Source of the DNA: Kitasatospora kifunensis
Lineage (GTDB): Bacteria; Actinomycetota; Actinomycetes; Streptomycetales; Streptomycetaceae
NCBI RefSeq assembly: GCF_014203855.1
Contig: NZ_JACHJV010000001.1
Span: forward strand, 310,001-374,000
Direction of reading: 5' to 3'
Length of the DNA: 64,000 nucleotides
Shown here: in pieces, positions 1-8,412 of the stretch
Layout: each line of letters starts with the position of its first letter
Position numbering within the stretch: the stretch's first letter is position 1
Program-made: the position numbers and the translations under genes
The notes under the pieces: model-generated
What the model saw: the letters and a program-made list of their open reading frames with translations, nothing else
Database searches by the model: none
What the model was told of the DNA's origin: nothing

Positions 1-2
1 TC

Positions 3-737
3 CTATAGGGATGCGCGGCCGTCGGTCTCTGCCGTGGCCGGGTCGGACGCGACCGGGGTGGGGGTGTGCAGGATGCCGTTGATCAGCAGGTGGAAGCCCC
101 AGGAGAGCCGCTGCTGCGGAGCGCCGGAGACCAGCTGGGTGGCGAGCGCGCTGATGTGCGGGTGGGTGTGCTCGGAGACGGCGTGCAGGGCGTGGGTGAG
201 GGCGTCCCACTCGGCCTGGGCGTCGGCCGACTGGTCGCGGGTGGCCTGCTCGGCCGCGGTGGCGGTGGCGAACTGCAGCAAGGCGTCCACACCCCAGGCC
301 GCCTGCCCGGGCGGCACGCCGCCCTCGTCCAGCAGGGCGAGCAGCGCCTCGATCAGGTTCAGGTAGTTCGCTCCGCTGGGCCTGGCGGAGAGCGCGGAGC
401 GGGCGAGGCTGGGGTGCTCGAAGAGCATCGCGCAGTAGTCGGTGAGGATCCGCTCCAGTCGGCCGCGCCAGTCGCCGGGCCCCTTGGCCGGGCTCAGCTC
501 GACCTCGCCGAGCAGCTCGTCGAGGATCGCGGCGTGCAGCTCGGCGGTGTTGCGCAGGTAGACGTAGAGCGAGGCGGGGCCGGTGTCGAGCTCCTGCGCC
601 AGGCGCCGCATGGTGACCTTCGGCAGGCCCTCCACCCGCATGATCCCGACCGCGGTGGCGATGATGCCCTCCCTGGTCAGGGGCGGCTTCGCCGGTCGCT
701 CGCGGCGGCTTCGGGAGGTCTGCGCTGGTGGGGTCAT
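3..737 (-). CDS. TetR-family transcriptional regulator
   Basis: This is a 244-residue DNA-binding repressor. The N-terminal helix-turn-helix spans about residues 20-68 and includes VTMRRLAQELDTGPASLYVY. The C-terminal ligand domain is of the TetR_C type, so the protein probably senses a small molecule. It starts at ATG 737, and its TAG stop lies almost at the window edge, so the gene is complete. Directly upstream are two perfect copies and one imperfect copy of a 14-bp palindrome, which suggests autorepression. No divergent gene faces it across the operators, and the target other than itself is not visible. The response-regulator gene upstream reads in the same direction, but a 96-bp gap carrying the operators separates them, so it is probably its own unit. 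Confidence 0.9.
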   Translation of the reverse strand: MTPPAQTSRSRRERPAKPPLTREGIIATAVGIMRVEGLPKVTMRRLAQELDTGPASLYVYLRNTAELHAAILDELLGEVELSPAKGPGDWRGRLERILTDYCAMLFEHPSLARSALSARPSGANYLNLIEALLALLDEGGVPPGQAAWGVDALLQFATATAAEQATRDQSADAQAEWDALTHALHAVSEHTHPHISALATQLVSGAPQQRLSWGFHLLINGILHTPTPVASDPATAETDGRASL

Positions 738-749
738 GTTTTCAGCGTA

Positions 750-793
750 ACGAACATGTTCGTAGCGAACAAGTACGTCACGAACATGTTCGT
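750..793. promoter_or_regulatory. Triple TetR-type operator array
   Basis: The perfect palindrome acgaacatgttcgt occurs at 750-763 and again at 780-793. A degenerate copy, gcgaacaagtacgt (11 of 14 matching), sits exactly between them at 765-778. The centres are 15 bp apart. The array ends 13 bp before the ATG of the TetR gene, as expected for an autoregulatory operator bound by more than one dimer. The assignment to this regulator is inferred from position. Confidence 0.75.
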
Positions 794-833
794 CGACCTC
801 TAGCCCGAACGGCCCCCTACCGGCGGAGGCCTC

Positions 834-1571
834 TCAGCCCCGTTCGGGCCGGTGCGCGCGGTAGCAGAGCTCCGGTCGGCCGACCTGCCCGTAGCGCGGC
901 TCGCGGGCGGCCAGGCCGACGTCCACCAGGTGCTCCAGGTAGCGCCGCGCGGTGATCCGCGAGACGCCGGCCGCCGCGCCCGCCGTGGCGGCCGAGATGC
1001 TGCCGTCGGCCGCGCGCAGCACCGCCGCCACGGCCTCCAGGGTCGGAGCGCTCAGGCCCTTCGGCAGCGTGCTGCGCTCGGCGGTCCGCAACACGGCGAA
1101 GGCCTGGTCCACCTCGTCCTGCCCGGTGGCCTCGCCGCTGCGGGCCAGGCTCTCGCGGTAGCGGGCGTAGCGGTCCAGGCGCTCGTGCAGCGCGGCGGCG
1201 CTGAACGGCTTGAGCAGGTACTGCACCACGCCCGCCGAGACCGCCTGGCGCACCGTGGCCAGTTCGCGGGCCGAGGTGACCGCGATGATGTCGGTCTCGT
1301 GCCCGGCCGCGCGCAGCGCGCGGCAGAGCCGCAGGCCGTGGCCGTCGGGCAGGTGCAGGTCGAGCAGGACCAGGTCGACCGGGGCGCCCGCGGCACGGGT
1401 GCGCTCCAGGAAGCGCAGCGCCGCGGCCAGGGTGTGCGCGGTGCCCGCCGCCCGGAAGCCGGGGGTGCGGCTGACGTAGCGGGTGTGGGCGTCGGCCGCC
1501 ACCGGGTCGTCCTCGACCACCAGCACCTCGATCGGACCGGACACCATCGAGCCGTACCGTGGCAGGTTCAC
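834..1571 (-). CDS. CitB/DcuR-family response regulator
   Basis: This is a 245-residue response regulator. The receiver domain (about residues 14-135) shows the acidic pocket EDD (20-22), phosphoacceptor Asp71 in LLDLHLPDG, Thr99 and Lys121 in LLKPF. The C-terminal part has a helix-turn-helix of the CitB/DcuR type (GVSRITARRYLEHL). The GTG start at 1571 overlaps the stop of the kinase gene in a GTGA junction, so the two are translationally coupled. ATG at 1547 is an alternative start. It probably controls the divergent dicarboxylate transporter gene dctA in response to C4-dicarboxylates or citrate. The ligand is inferred from family and neighbour only. Confidence 0.92.
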   Translation of the reverse strand: MNLPRYGSMVSGPIEVLVVEDDPVAADAHTRYVSRTPGFRAAGTAHTLAAALRFLERTRAAGAPVDLVLLDLHLPDGHGLRLCRALRAAGHETDIIAVTSARELATVRQAVSAGVVQYLLKPFSAAALHERLDRYARYRESLARSGEATGQDEVDQAFAVLRTAERSTLPKGLSAPTLEAVAAVLRAADGSISAATAGAAAGVSRITARRYLEHLVDVGLAAREPRYGQVGRPELCYRAHRPERG

Positions 1572-3259
1572 GGCGCCCCCACCCGCCCGGCGGGGCGCGC
1601 GGTGGGGCGCGCGGCGTCGGCGGTCAGCGGCAGTCGCACGGTGAGCACCGCGCCGCGCTCGCGCCCCACCTCCACCGTGCCGCCGTTGCGCCGGGCGGCC
1701 TGCGCCACCAGCGCGAGGCCGAGGCCGTGGCCACTGCCCTCCTTGGTGGACCAGCCGCGGCGGAAGACCTCGTCGACGGCGTCGGGGTCGATGCCGGGGC
1801 CGGTGTCGGCGACTCGCAGCAGCAGTTGGTCCTCGTCGGTGCGGGCGGTGACCGTCACCTCGGGGGCCGCCGCCTGGGCGCTCGCGCCCAGGATCGCGGC
1901 GTCCAAGGCGTTGTCGATCAGGTTGCCGAGCATGGTCACCAGGTCGCGGGCCGGCAGGTCGGGCGGCAGCACGCCGTCGTCGATCCGGCTGTCCTCGCTG
2001 AGCACGAACTCGACGCCGGACTCGGCGGCCTGCGCCGCCTTGCCCAACAGGAGTGCCGCCAGCACCGGTTCGCCGACCGCGCCGACCACCCGGTCGGTGA
2101 GCCGCTGGGCGAGGGCGAGTTCGGCGGTGGCGAACTCCACCGCCTCCCGGTAGCGGCCGAGTTCGACCAGCGAGACGACCGCGTGCAGCCGGTTCGCGGC
2201 CTCGTGCGCCTGCGCCCCGAGCGCCTCGGTGAAACCGCGTACGGAGTCCAGCTCCCCGTTCAGCGCCTGGAGTTCGGTGTGGTCGCGCAGGGTCAGCACG
2301 GTGCCGAGCCCTCGGGCCGGGCCGAAGGCCGGGCCGGCGCCGATCGCCGAGGTGTTGAGCACCACCACCCGCTCGGCGGTCAGGTGCACCTCGTCGACCA
2401 CCGGGCCGTCGGCCAGCACCGCCCGGGTCAGCGCCTGCGGCAGCCCCAGCTCGGCGAACGCGCCTCCCTCGACGTCCGGCCCCAGGTCAAGGAGTTCGCG
2501 CGCCGCGTCGTTGCAGAGCACCACCCGTCCGCCCGGGTCGAGCAGCACCAGGCCCTCGCGCACCGCGTGCAGGGTCGCCTGGTGGTACTCGTACAGGTGG
2601 CTCAGCTCGGCCGCCCCCATGCCGTGCGTGTGCCGACGCAGCCGGGCGTTGGCCAGGTAGGTGCCCAGGCCGCCGAGGGCGAGTGCGGTCAGCGCGACGC
2701 CGACCAGGGCCGACAGCGGTCCGCGCAGCTGCTCGCTGATCGACTGCAGGGTGATGCCCGAGCTGACCAGCCCGATCACCTGCCCGCGCCCGTCCAGCAC
2801 GGGGGTGATCACCCGCAACGAGGGTCCCAGGGTGCCGGTGTAGGTCTCGGTGAAGGTGCGTCCGGCCAGTGCCTGCTCGATGTGCCCGAGGTAGGGCTTG
2901 CCGATCTGCGCCGGGTCCCGGTGCGCGAGGCGGATCCCGTGGGCGTCCATCACGGTGATGAAGTCCACGGCGCTGTCCGCCCTGACCTGCTCCGCGTACG
3001 GCTGGAGCACGGCCGACGGATCGGGGCCGACGATCGCCTGCCGCACCGCCGGGGAGTCCGCCACCGCCCGGGCGGCCGCGGTCACTTGGCGGCGCGCGCT
3101 CTCCTTGGCCCGCTCGCCGGCGCCCAGGTACGCCAACACCGCGCACCCGGCCACCACCGCGGCCACGATGACGATCTGCACGGTGAACAGCTGGCCGGCC
3201 AGGCTGCGCGGCAAGCGGCGGCGGCGGACGGGCTCGGCGGTACCTGGTGGACGGGGCAT
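1568..3259 (-). CDS. CitA/DcuS-family sensor histidine kinase
   Basis: This is a 563-residue membrane sensor kinase. It has a basic N-terminus, TM1 (about 24-46), an extracytoplasmic CitA/DcuS-type sensor domain (about 50-180), TM2 (about 182-204), a PAS region (about 222-330) and a catalytic core. The core contains phosphoacceptor His352 in AQAHEAANRLHA (the DcuS/CitA form of the H-box), the N-box NLIDNALDAA (446-455), DTGPGI (485-490) and GHGLGL (510-515). I chose ATG 3259 because it directly precedes the basic N-terminus and TM1; the frame stays open far upstream but only antisense to dctA. The partner regulator overlaps its stop codon. It likely senses dicarboxylate outside the cell and drives expression of the divergent transporter. 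Confidence 0.92.
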   Translation of the reverse strand: MPRPPGTAEPVRRRRLPRSLAGQLFTVQIVIVAAVVAGCAVLAYLGAGERAKESARRQVTAAARAVADSPAVRQAIVGPDPSAVLQPYAEQVRADSAVDFITVMDAHGIRLAHRDPAQIGKPYLGHIEQALAGRTFTETYTGTLGPSLRVITPVLDGRGQVIGLVSSGITLQSISEQLRGPLSALVGVALTALALGGLGTYLANARLRRHTHGMGAAELSHLYEYHQATLHAVREGLVLLDPGGRVVLCNDAARELLDLGPDVEGGAFAELGLPQALTRAVLADGPVVDEVHLTAERVVVLNTSAIGAGPAFGPARGLGTVLTLRDHTELQALNGELDSVRGFTEALGAQAHEAANRLHAVVSLVELGRYREAVEFATAELALAQRLTDRVVGAVGEPVLAALLLGKAAQAAESGVEFVLSEDSRIDDGVLPPDLPARDLVTMLGNLIDNALDAAILGASAQAAAPEVTVTARTDEDQLLLRVADTGPGIDPDAVDEVFRRGWSTKEGSGHGLGLALVAQAARRNGGTVEVGRERGAVLTVRLPLTADAARPTARPAGRVGAP

Positions 3260-3330
3260 GGCGGACAGTCTGCCCTGGCCCCGGCCTGTTCGGGCAGCCA
3301 GGCCATCGGTGGTGACCTGCTGGGTCCCGT

Positions 3331-3398
3331 GAGTTCTTCCGTGAACTCCAGGAGCACGTTCGTGAACTCTATGAACGCAAACGTGACGGTCGTCACGT
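3331..3398. promoter_or_regulatory. Divergent regulatory region with inverted repeats
   Basis: The region lies between the kinase gene and dctA. It holds an 18-bp near-perfect inverted repeat at 3381-3398 (arms acgtgacg and cgtcacgt, 2-bp centre), a second one at 3331-3348 (gagttc, 6 bp, gaactc), and another copy of the half-site gtgaactc at 3362-3369. These are candidate binding sites for the CitB-type response regulator. Which site the regulator uses is not shown by sequence. Confidence 0.5.
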
Positions 3399-3463
3399 CC
3401 GCCGCAGATAGTCGGAGCGGCCCGTCCCCCCGTGGGCCGCCGCCCAGCAAAGGAGCCGACAGC

Positions 3464-4894
3464 ATGGCGATCACCACAGCCGACCGAACGGACCGGACCA
3501 GACGGTCGGCCGACCGCACCCGGTACCTCTATCTCGCGGTACTGGCCGCCGTCCTCGCGGGCGTGCTGGTCGGGTTGCTGGCACCCGGCTTCGCGGTCGG
3601 CCTCAAGCCGATCGGCACCGGCTTCGTGAACCTGATCAAGATGATGATCAGTCCGGTGATCTTCTGCACGATCGTGCTGGGCGTCGGCTCGGTCAGCAAG
3701 GCCGCCAGCGTCGGCCGGGTCGGCGGCCTGGCCCTCGGCTACTTCCTGGTGATGTCCACGGTCGCACTGGGCCTCGGCCTGGTGGTCGGCAACCTGCTGG
3801 AGCCCGGGTCCGGACTGCACCTCACCGCCGCTCTCGCCAAGGCGGGCCACGCCCAGGCAGTGGCCGGCCAGGCCACCGGCGCCAGCGGCTTCCTGCTCGG
3901 GATCATCCCCACCACCCTGGTCTCCGCGCTGACCCAGGGCCAGGTCCTGCAGACCCTGCTGGTCGCGCTGCTGGCCGGCTTCGCGCTGCAGGCGATGGGC
4001 ACCGCCGGCGCGCCCGTACTGCGGGGCATCGAGCACCTGCAGCGCCTGGTCTTCCGCATCATGTCGATGATCATGTGGGTCGCCCCGCTCGGCGCCTTCG
4101 GCGCGATGGCGGGCGTGGTCGGCGCCACCGGCACCGCCGCCCTGAAGAGCCTGGCCGTCATCATGATCGGCTTCTACCTGACCTGCGTGATCTTCGTCGT
4201 GGTGGTCCTCGGCCTGCTGCTGCGCCTGGTGGCCGGCGTCAACGTGCTCGCCCTGCTGCGCTACCTGGGCCGGGAGTTCCTGCTGATCCTCTCCACCTCC
4301 TCCTCGGAGAGCGCACTGCCGCGCCTGATCGCCAAGATGGAGCACCTCGGGGTCAGCCGCCCGGTGGTGGGCATCACCGTGCCGACCGGCTACTCGTTCA
4401 ACCTGGACGGCACCGCGATCTACCTGACGATGTCCTCGATCTTCATCTCGCAGGCGATGGACAAGCCGATGTCGCTCGGCCAGCAACTCTCGCTGCTGGT
4501 CTTCATGGTGATCGCCAGCAAGGGCGCCGCCGGGGTCACCGGCGCGGGCCTGGCCACCCTGGCCGGCGGCCTGCAGTCCCACCGACCCGAACTGGTCGAC
4601 GGCGTCGGGCTGATCGTGGGCATCGACCGCTTCATGTCGGAGGCCCGGGCGCTGACCAACTTCGCGGGCAACGCGGTGGCGGCCGTGCTGATCGGCCACT
4701 GGACCAAGGAGTTGGACCACGACCAGGTCCGCCGGGTGCTCACCGGGCAGGCCCCGTTCGACGAGACCGTGATGGCGGAGGCCGCCGCCACACCGGAGGC
4801 CACCGCGCCGGAGGCCACCACACCGCAGGCCTCGCCCCGGCCGAGCCCGGCTGGCCCGCGCACGGTTGGCGACCAGGAGGCAGCAGTGCACTGA
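3464..4894 (+). CDS. dctA: C4-dicarboxylate/H+ or Na+ symporter (DctA/SDF family)
   Basis: This 476-residue inner-membrane symporter is of the DAACS/SDF family, which imports succinate, fumarate, malate or related acids. It has about eight membrane segments plus re-entrant loops. Family signatures are visible: the serine-rich motif STSSSESALP (277-286), PTGYSFNLDGT (307-317, the NMDGT-type cation site) and the VTGAGLATLAGG loop (358-369). It starts at ATG 3464 behind AAGGAG at 3450-3455. It has a short extra basic N-terminus and an Ala/Pro/Thr-rich C-terminal tail compared with E. coli DctA. It diverges from the CitA/DcuS-type two-component genes, the usual arrangement for dicarboxylate-inducible uptake. 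An 18-bp terminator hairpin follows. Confidence 0.92.
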   Translation: MAITTADRTDRTRRSADRTRYLYLAVLAAVLAGVLVGLLAPGFAVGLKPIGTGFVNLIKMMISPVIFCTIVLGVGSVSKAASVGRVGGLALGYFLVMSTVALGLGLVVGNLLEPGSGLHLTAALAKAGHAQAVAGQATGASGFLLGIIPTTLVSALTQGQVLQTLLVALLAGFALQAMGTAGAPVLRGIEHLQRLVFRIMSMIMWVAPLGAFGAMAGVVGATGTAALKSLAVIMIGFYLTCVIFVVVVLGLLLRLVAGVNVLALLRYLGREFLLILSTSSSESALPRLIAKMEHLGVSRPVVGITVPTGYSFNLDGTAIYLTMSSIFISQAMDKPMSLGQQLSLLVFMVIASKGAAGVTGAGLATLAGGLQSHRPELVDGVGLIVGIDRFMSEARALTNFAGNAVAAVLIGHWTKELDHDQVRRVLTGQAPFDETVMAEAAATPEATAPEATTPQASPRPSPAGPRTVGDQEAAVH

Positions 4895-4911
4895 ACAGGC
4901 AGGCCGATGCC

Positions 4912-4951
4912 GGGCGTTGGCCCCTGCCAGGATTGGCAGGGGCCAACGCCC
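4912..4951 (+). terminator. Rho-independent-type terminator of dctA
   Basis: A perfect 18-bp stem (4912-4929 pairing with 4934-4951) closes a 4-base loop 17 bp after the dctA stop. There is no U-tract, as is common in streptomycetes. Confidence 0.85.
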
Positions 4952-5038
4952 CGTAGGGGGGTGCTTTCTCTCAGCCACGCTCCGTATGATCGAGCGCGGT
5001 CAACTTCGGCCTGACACCTGACCCTCCCTGGAGATGCT

Positions 5039-6295
5039 GTGCCGGCAGGAACAAATTCACCCCAAGCACCGCCGGTCGAGGGAGCGGGGGTGTCGCTGTG
5101 GCGCAACCGCGACTTCGTCCTGCTGTGGAGTGGCCAGATCCTGTCCGTGCTGGGCACCAAGGTGTCCTCGATCGCGGTCCCGCTGATCGTGCTGGCCACG
5201 ACCCACTCGGTGTCCAAGGCCGGGCTCGCGGGCTTCGTCGCCACCCTGCCCTACCTGCTCTTCTACTTAGTGGCCGGGTCCATCGTGGACCGCTACGACC
5301 GCAAACGGGTGATGCTGCTGTGCGAGGCCACCCGAATAGTCGCCCTGGGCAGCATCCCGGTGGCGTTCTGGCTGGGTCGGCTGAGCTACCCTCAGCTGCT
5401 CATCGCCGGCTTCGTCGGCGGCACCGCCTACGTCTTCTTCAGCGTGGCGGAGAAGTCCGTGCTGCCCGCCCTGGTCAGCGAGGCGCAGCTGACCGCGGCA
5501 CTGGCACAGGACGAGGCCAAGACCGGAGGCGCCGCACTGGCCGGTCCGCCACTGGGCGGGGTGCTCTTCGGCCTCTCGCACGCCCTGCCGTTCCTGGCCG
5601 ACGCGGTGTCCTACCTGGTCTCGTTCGTGACGATCTTCCTGCTCCGAACCGACCTTCGGGTGCAGCGCGAGCAACCGGCGGAGGCCTTGCACCGGGACAT
5701 CGCCGACGGGCTTCGCTGGGTGTGGAGCGAGCCGTTCGTGCGGATCACCGTCCTGCTGGTCAGCCTGGTCAACATCATGTTCCAGGCCCTGACGCTGACC
5801 ATGATCGTGCGGGCCAAGGAGCTCGGCGCGGCCAGCGGAACGATCGGGCTGATGCTCAGCTTCGTGGGAATCGGCGGCCTGGCCGGCGCCGCCAGCGCCC
5901 CCTGGCTGCAACGCCGACTCTCGCCCATGACGGTGGCGATCGGCGGCAGTTGGGTCTGGGTGCTGGTACTGGCACCGATCGCACTGGTCCCGACCGCGTG
6001 GGCGCTGGGGCCGTTCGCGGCCGCCATGGCCTTCGTCGGACCGGTCTGGAACGTCGTGGTGGTGGGCTACCAGTACAAGGTGATCCCCAATGAGCTGCTC
6101 GGCCGGGTCAAGAGCGTCGTCCTGCTGGTCAGTTGGGGCTCCATCCCGTTCGGCTCACTGTTCGCCGGCTACCTGCTGGAGTTCGCCGGCGCGCGGGGCG
6201 CGATCCTGGCCCTGGCCGGCCTGGCCACGGTGACCGCCGTGATAGCCAGCACCGCGCCGGGCATCCGTCGATCGGCGGTGCTGCGCGGGGAGTGA
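5039..6295 (+). CDS. MFS transporter, EntS/MFS_3-type exporter
   Basis: This 418-residue major facilitator has about 12 predicted membrane segments. The N-terminal WRNRDFVLLWSGQILSVLGT and the loop motif DRYDRKRVM are typical of the MFS_3/EntS-like efflux group, which exports siderophores or drugs. The start is GTG 5039 behind CTGGAG at 5028-5033. A later GTG at 5089 would remove the poorly conserved leader. It is a single gene, with no siderophore or antibiotic genes beside it, so the substrate is unknown. The following SDR gene reads the same way after 83 bp. Confidence 0.85.
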   Translation: MPAGTNSPQAPPVEGAGVSLWRNRDFVLLWSGQILSVLGTKVSSIAVPLIVLATTHSVSKAGLAGFVATLPYLLFYLVAGSIVDRYDRKRVMLLCEATRIVALGSIPVAFWLGRLSYPQLLIAGFVGGTAYVFFSVAEKSVLPALVSEAQLTAALAQDEAKTGGAALAGPPLGGVLFGLSHALPFLADAVSYLVSFVTIFLLRTDLRVQREQPAEALHRDIADGLRWVWSEPFVRITVLLVSLVNIMFQALTLTMIVRAKELGAASGTIGLMLSFVGIGGLAGAASAPWLQRRLSPMTVAIGGSWVWVLVLAPIALVPTAWALGPFAAAMAFVGPVWNVVVVGYQYKVIPNELLGRVKSVVLLVSWGSIPFGSLFAGYLLEFAGARGAILALAGLATVTAVIASTAPGIRRSAVLRGE

Positions 6296-6378
6296 GCGCG
6301 GCAGCAGGGGCGCGCTGCGGGGCCCACCCGCGGGTAAATCCGTTGGCCAACCACCCGTCCGAGCCGGAACCTGGAAGC

Positions 6379-7086
6379 ATGACGACAACACTGATCACCG
6401 GAGCAAACAAGGGACTCGGCTTCGAGACCGCCCGTCGACTCATCGCCGCAGGTCACACCGTCTACCTCGGCTGCCGGGATGCGGAGCGTGGGCGGCGGGC
6501 CGGCGAGCAGCTGGGCGCCCGCACGGTCCTCCTCGACGTCACGGACGACGCCTCCGTCACCGCGGCGGCGCGGGCCATCGAGGCCGACGGCGGCTTGGAC
6601 GTGCTGGTCAACAACGCCGGCATCGAAGCGCGCGGCGAGGGGAACTCGATCGTCGGCGCCGCGGAACTGACCGCCGATCTGATCCGGACGGTGTTCGAGA
6701 CGAACGTCTTCGGCGTCGTGCGCGTCACCCACGCGTTCCTGCCGCTGCTGCAGCGCTCCACCGCCCCGGTGGTGGTCAACGTCAGCAGCGGCCTGGCCTC
6801 GCTGGACCGGGTCACCGCCCCGGGCACACCGACGCACGCCTACCCGGGAGTCGCCTATCCGACCTCGAAGACGGCGGTCAACATGCTCACCGTGCAGTAC
6901 GCGAAGGCGTTCCCGGGCATGCGGATCAACGCGGTGGAGCCCGGCTACACCGCGACGGACCTCAACGGGCACGCCGGCACGCAGACCGTCGCGGAAGGCG
7001 CCGAAATCATCGTCCGGATGGCGCTGGTGGGCCCTGACGGACCCACCGGAGGTTACTTCGACGCCAACGGCCCGCTGCCCTGGTAG
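6379..7086 (+). CDS. Short-chain dehydrogenase/reductase
   Basis: This is a 235-residue classical SDR. The nucleotide-binding motif TGANKGLG is at residues 7-14, NNAG follows beta-4, the catalytic serine lies in NVSSG, and the YxxxK pair lies in YPTSK. The final GGYFDANGPLPW is seen in carbonyl-reductase-like SDRs. It would reduce a carbonyl using NAD(P)H in the cytosol, but the substrate cannot be told. Start ATG 6379 has only a weak ribosome site (ctggaag). It reads in the same direction as the exporter 83 bp upstream. Confidence 0.88.
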   Translation: MTTTLITGANKGLGFETARRLIAAGHTVYLGCRDAERGRRAGEQLGARTVLLDVTDDASVTAAARAIEADGGLDVLVNNAGIEARGEGNSIVGAAELTADLIRTVFETNVFGVVRVTHAFLPLLQRSTAPVVVNVSSGLASLDRVTAPGTPTHAYPGVAYPTSKTAVNMLTVQYAKAFPGMRINAVEPGYTATDLNGHAGTQTVAEGAEIIVRMALVGPDGPTGGYFDANGPLPW

Positions 7087-7115
7087 CGCCCAGCGGTAAC
7101 ACTCAGTGGTAGCAC

Positions 7116-8096
7116 TCAGCCCTGCGCCTCCAACTCCCAGGCCAGGCGCGCCATCTGCGTGACGATCTGCAAGGGGTCCGGCGCCTGCGTCTCGCCGTCC
7201 AGGTGCCGGTACTCGCTGCTGAGGGTGACCACCAGGCGCTCGGTCAGCCCCAGCTCCGGGTAGCGGCGCTCGGCTGCCAGGCGCTGGGCCGCCTCGTAGG
7301 CGGTCAGTCCGGCGCCGTGCAGGGCCTGGGCCCGCTCGGCGAGGTACTCCAGGTAGGTCAGGTGGGCGCGGACCCCGTCGCGGTCCAGCAGCGGGCCGTG
7401 GCCGGGGACGATGGTCAGCGCACCGGTGTCCAGGATGTCCTGGCAGGCCTGGATGATGCCGGAGATCGGTCCTGCCCAGTGCACCGGGTGGTCCCCCGGC
7501 TGCTCATCGGTGCTCGCGAAGATGACGTCACCGGCGAAGACGACCCGCTGCTCGGGCAGGTGGACGATCAGGTCGCCGCCGGTGTGCGCCGGGCCCACGG
7601 CCCGCAGGTGGACGGGGATCTCGCCCACCCGCAGGTCGAGCTCGCCGCGGAAGGTCCGGGTGGGTGCGACCGGCACGCAGTCGGACCAGTCGAATCCGCC
7701 GAAGTGCCGCAACAGGTAGCGGGTCGTCGGGTCCGAGGCGCCACTGTGGACGATCGCCCGCAGCTCGGCCGGATCGGGGTCGTACTCGATGTGGTGCAGC
7801 GTCTCCTCGGTGGTGATGATCTCCGCCGACGGCAGCACCGAAGCGCCCCACAGGTGGTCGCCGTTTCCGTGGGTGACGATCACCGTGTCGATGCCTGCGC
7901 CGGGAGCGAGCAACGGGGTGCTCGCGGCGAGGAACGCCTCACCCAGGCGCCGGTCGTACGGGGCGTCGACCCAGGCGGCGGGGCCGCTGGAGGAGACGAT
8001 GAGCCCGCCGTTGGAGAGCCCCCAGCCCGCGCCCGGGGTCGTCAGCCGGGCATAGACGCCGTCGGCTATCGGAAGAACATCCTGGTTGATCATCAT
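7116..8096 (-). CDS. Metallo-beta-lactamase-fold hydrolase
   Basis: This is a 326-residue MBL-fold protein. The metal motif is HGNGDH (76-81), where the middle His of the usual HxHxDH is Asn. Later ligands are visible in AHTGGDL, FAGDV and VPGHGP. A helical C-terminal extension (about 240-326) follows. The loss of one metal-1 ligand suggests altered metal occupancy or a single-metal enzyme. The substrate is unknown; related proteins in this fold hydrolyse thioesters, lactones or similar bonds. ATG 8096 is followed by a second ATG codon. A 24-bp inverted repeat lies 57 bp upstream and may be an operator. Confidence 0.85.
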   Translation of the reverse strand: MMINQDVLPIADGVYARLTTPGAGWGLSNGGLIVSSSGPAAWVDAPYDRRLGEAFLAASTPLLAPGAGIDTVIVTHGNGDHLWGASVLPSAEIITTEETLHHIEYDPDPAELRAIVHSGASDPTTRYLLRHFGGFDWSDCVPVAPTRTFRGELDLRVGEIPVHLRAVGPAHTGGDLIVHLPEQRVVFAGDVIFASTDEQPGDHPVHWAGPISGIIQACQDILDTGALTIVPGHGPLLDRDGVRAHLTYLEYLAERAQALHGAGLTAYEAAQRLAAERRYPELGLTERLVVTLSSEYRHLDGETQAPDPLQIVTQMARLAWELEAQG

Positions 8097-8152
8097 AATG
8101 GAACAGTGTGTCCACAGTCGGGCGCTGGGAACAAGAGCGGGAACGGTACTTC

Positions 8153-8176
8153 GATGATCTTCTAGTGAAGATCATC
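8153..8176. promoter_or_regulatory. Inverted repeat upstream of the MBL gene
   Basis: Arms gatgatcttc and gaagatcatc (10 bp, perfect) flank a 4-base centre. The repeat sits 57 bp upstream of the MBL-fold gene start in a locally AT-richer stretch. It may be a repressor operator, or a hairpin. No adjacent regulator gene claims it. Confidence 0.45.
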
Positions 8177-8236
8177 TGGTGATCGCCTGACAGCTCCCCG
8201 GCGGCAATCCTTTCCGAAGTCTTTGCTCTGGGTCTA

Positions 8237-8309
8237 CTCCGGCCCGGCTCCGGTCCGGGCTCCGATCCAGCTCCGGTTCGGGCTCCGGCCCGGCTCCGGT
8301 CCGGGCTCC
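8237..8309. repeat. 27-bp direct repeat within the 8097-8412 gap
   Basis: A 27-bp sequence beginning ctccggcccggctccggtcc is present identically at 8237-8263 and 8283-8309. The 19 bp between them are made of a variant of the same ctccggtycggg unit. This is low-complexity tandem repetition. Apart from this and the inverted repeat at 8153 I see no gene in the 316-bp gap. Confidence 0.85.
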
Positions 8310-8412
8310 AGCCCGCCAGCGGTCGCCGCTGCGGCGAACGGCTGATATGCCTGAATTGTCCGCCCGCTTATGTCGGGTTAGCTGTCAGGGCGAGCTGCAC
8401 CAGGAGCCGACG

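Noticed and set aside
1559..3259. Long plus-strand open frame running into dctA, and a mirrored minus-strand frame over dctA
   Set aside because: These are antisense shadows of GC-rich genes. The histidine kinase and DctA sequences with clear motifs occupy the opposite frames.
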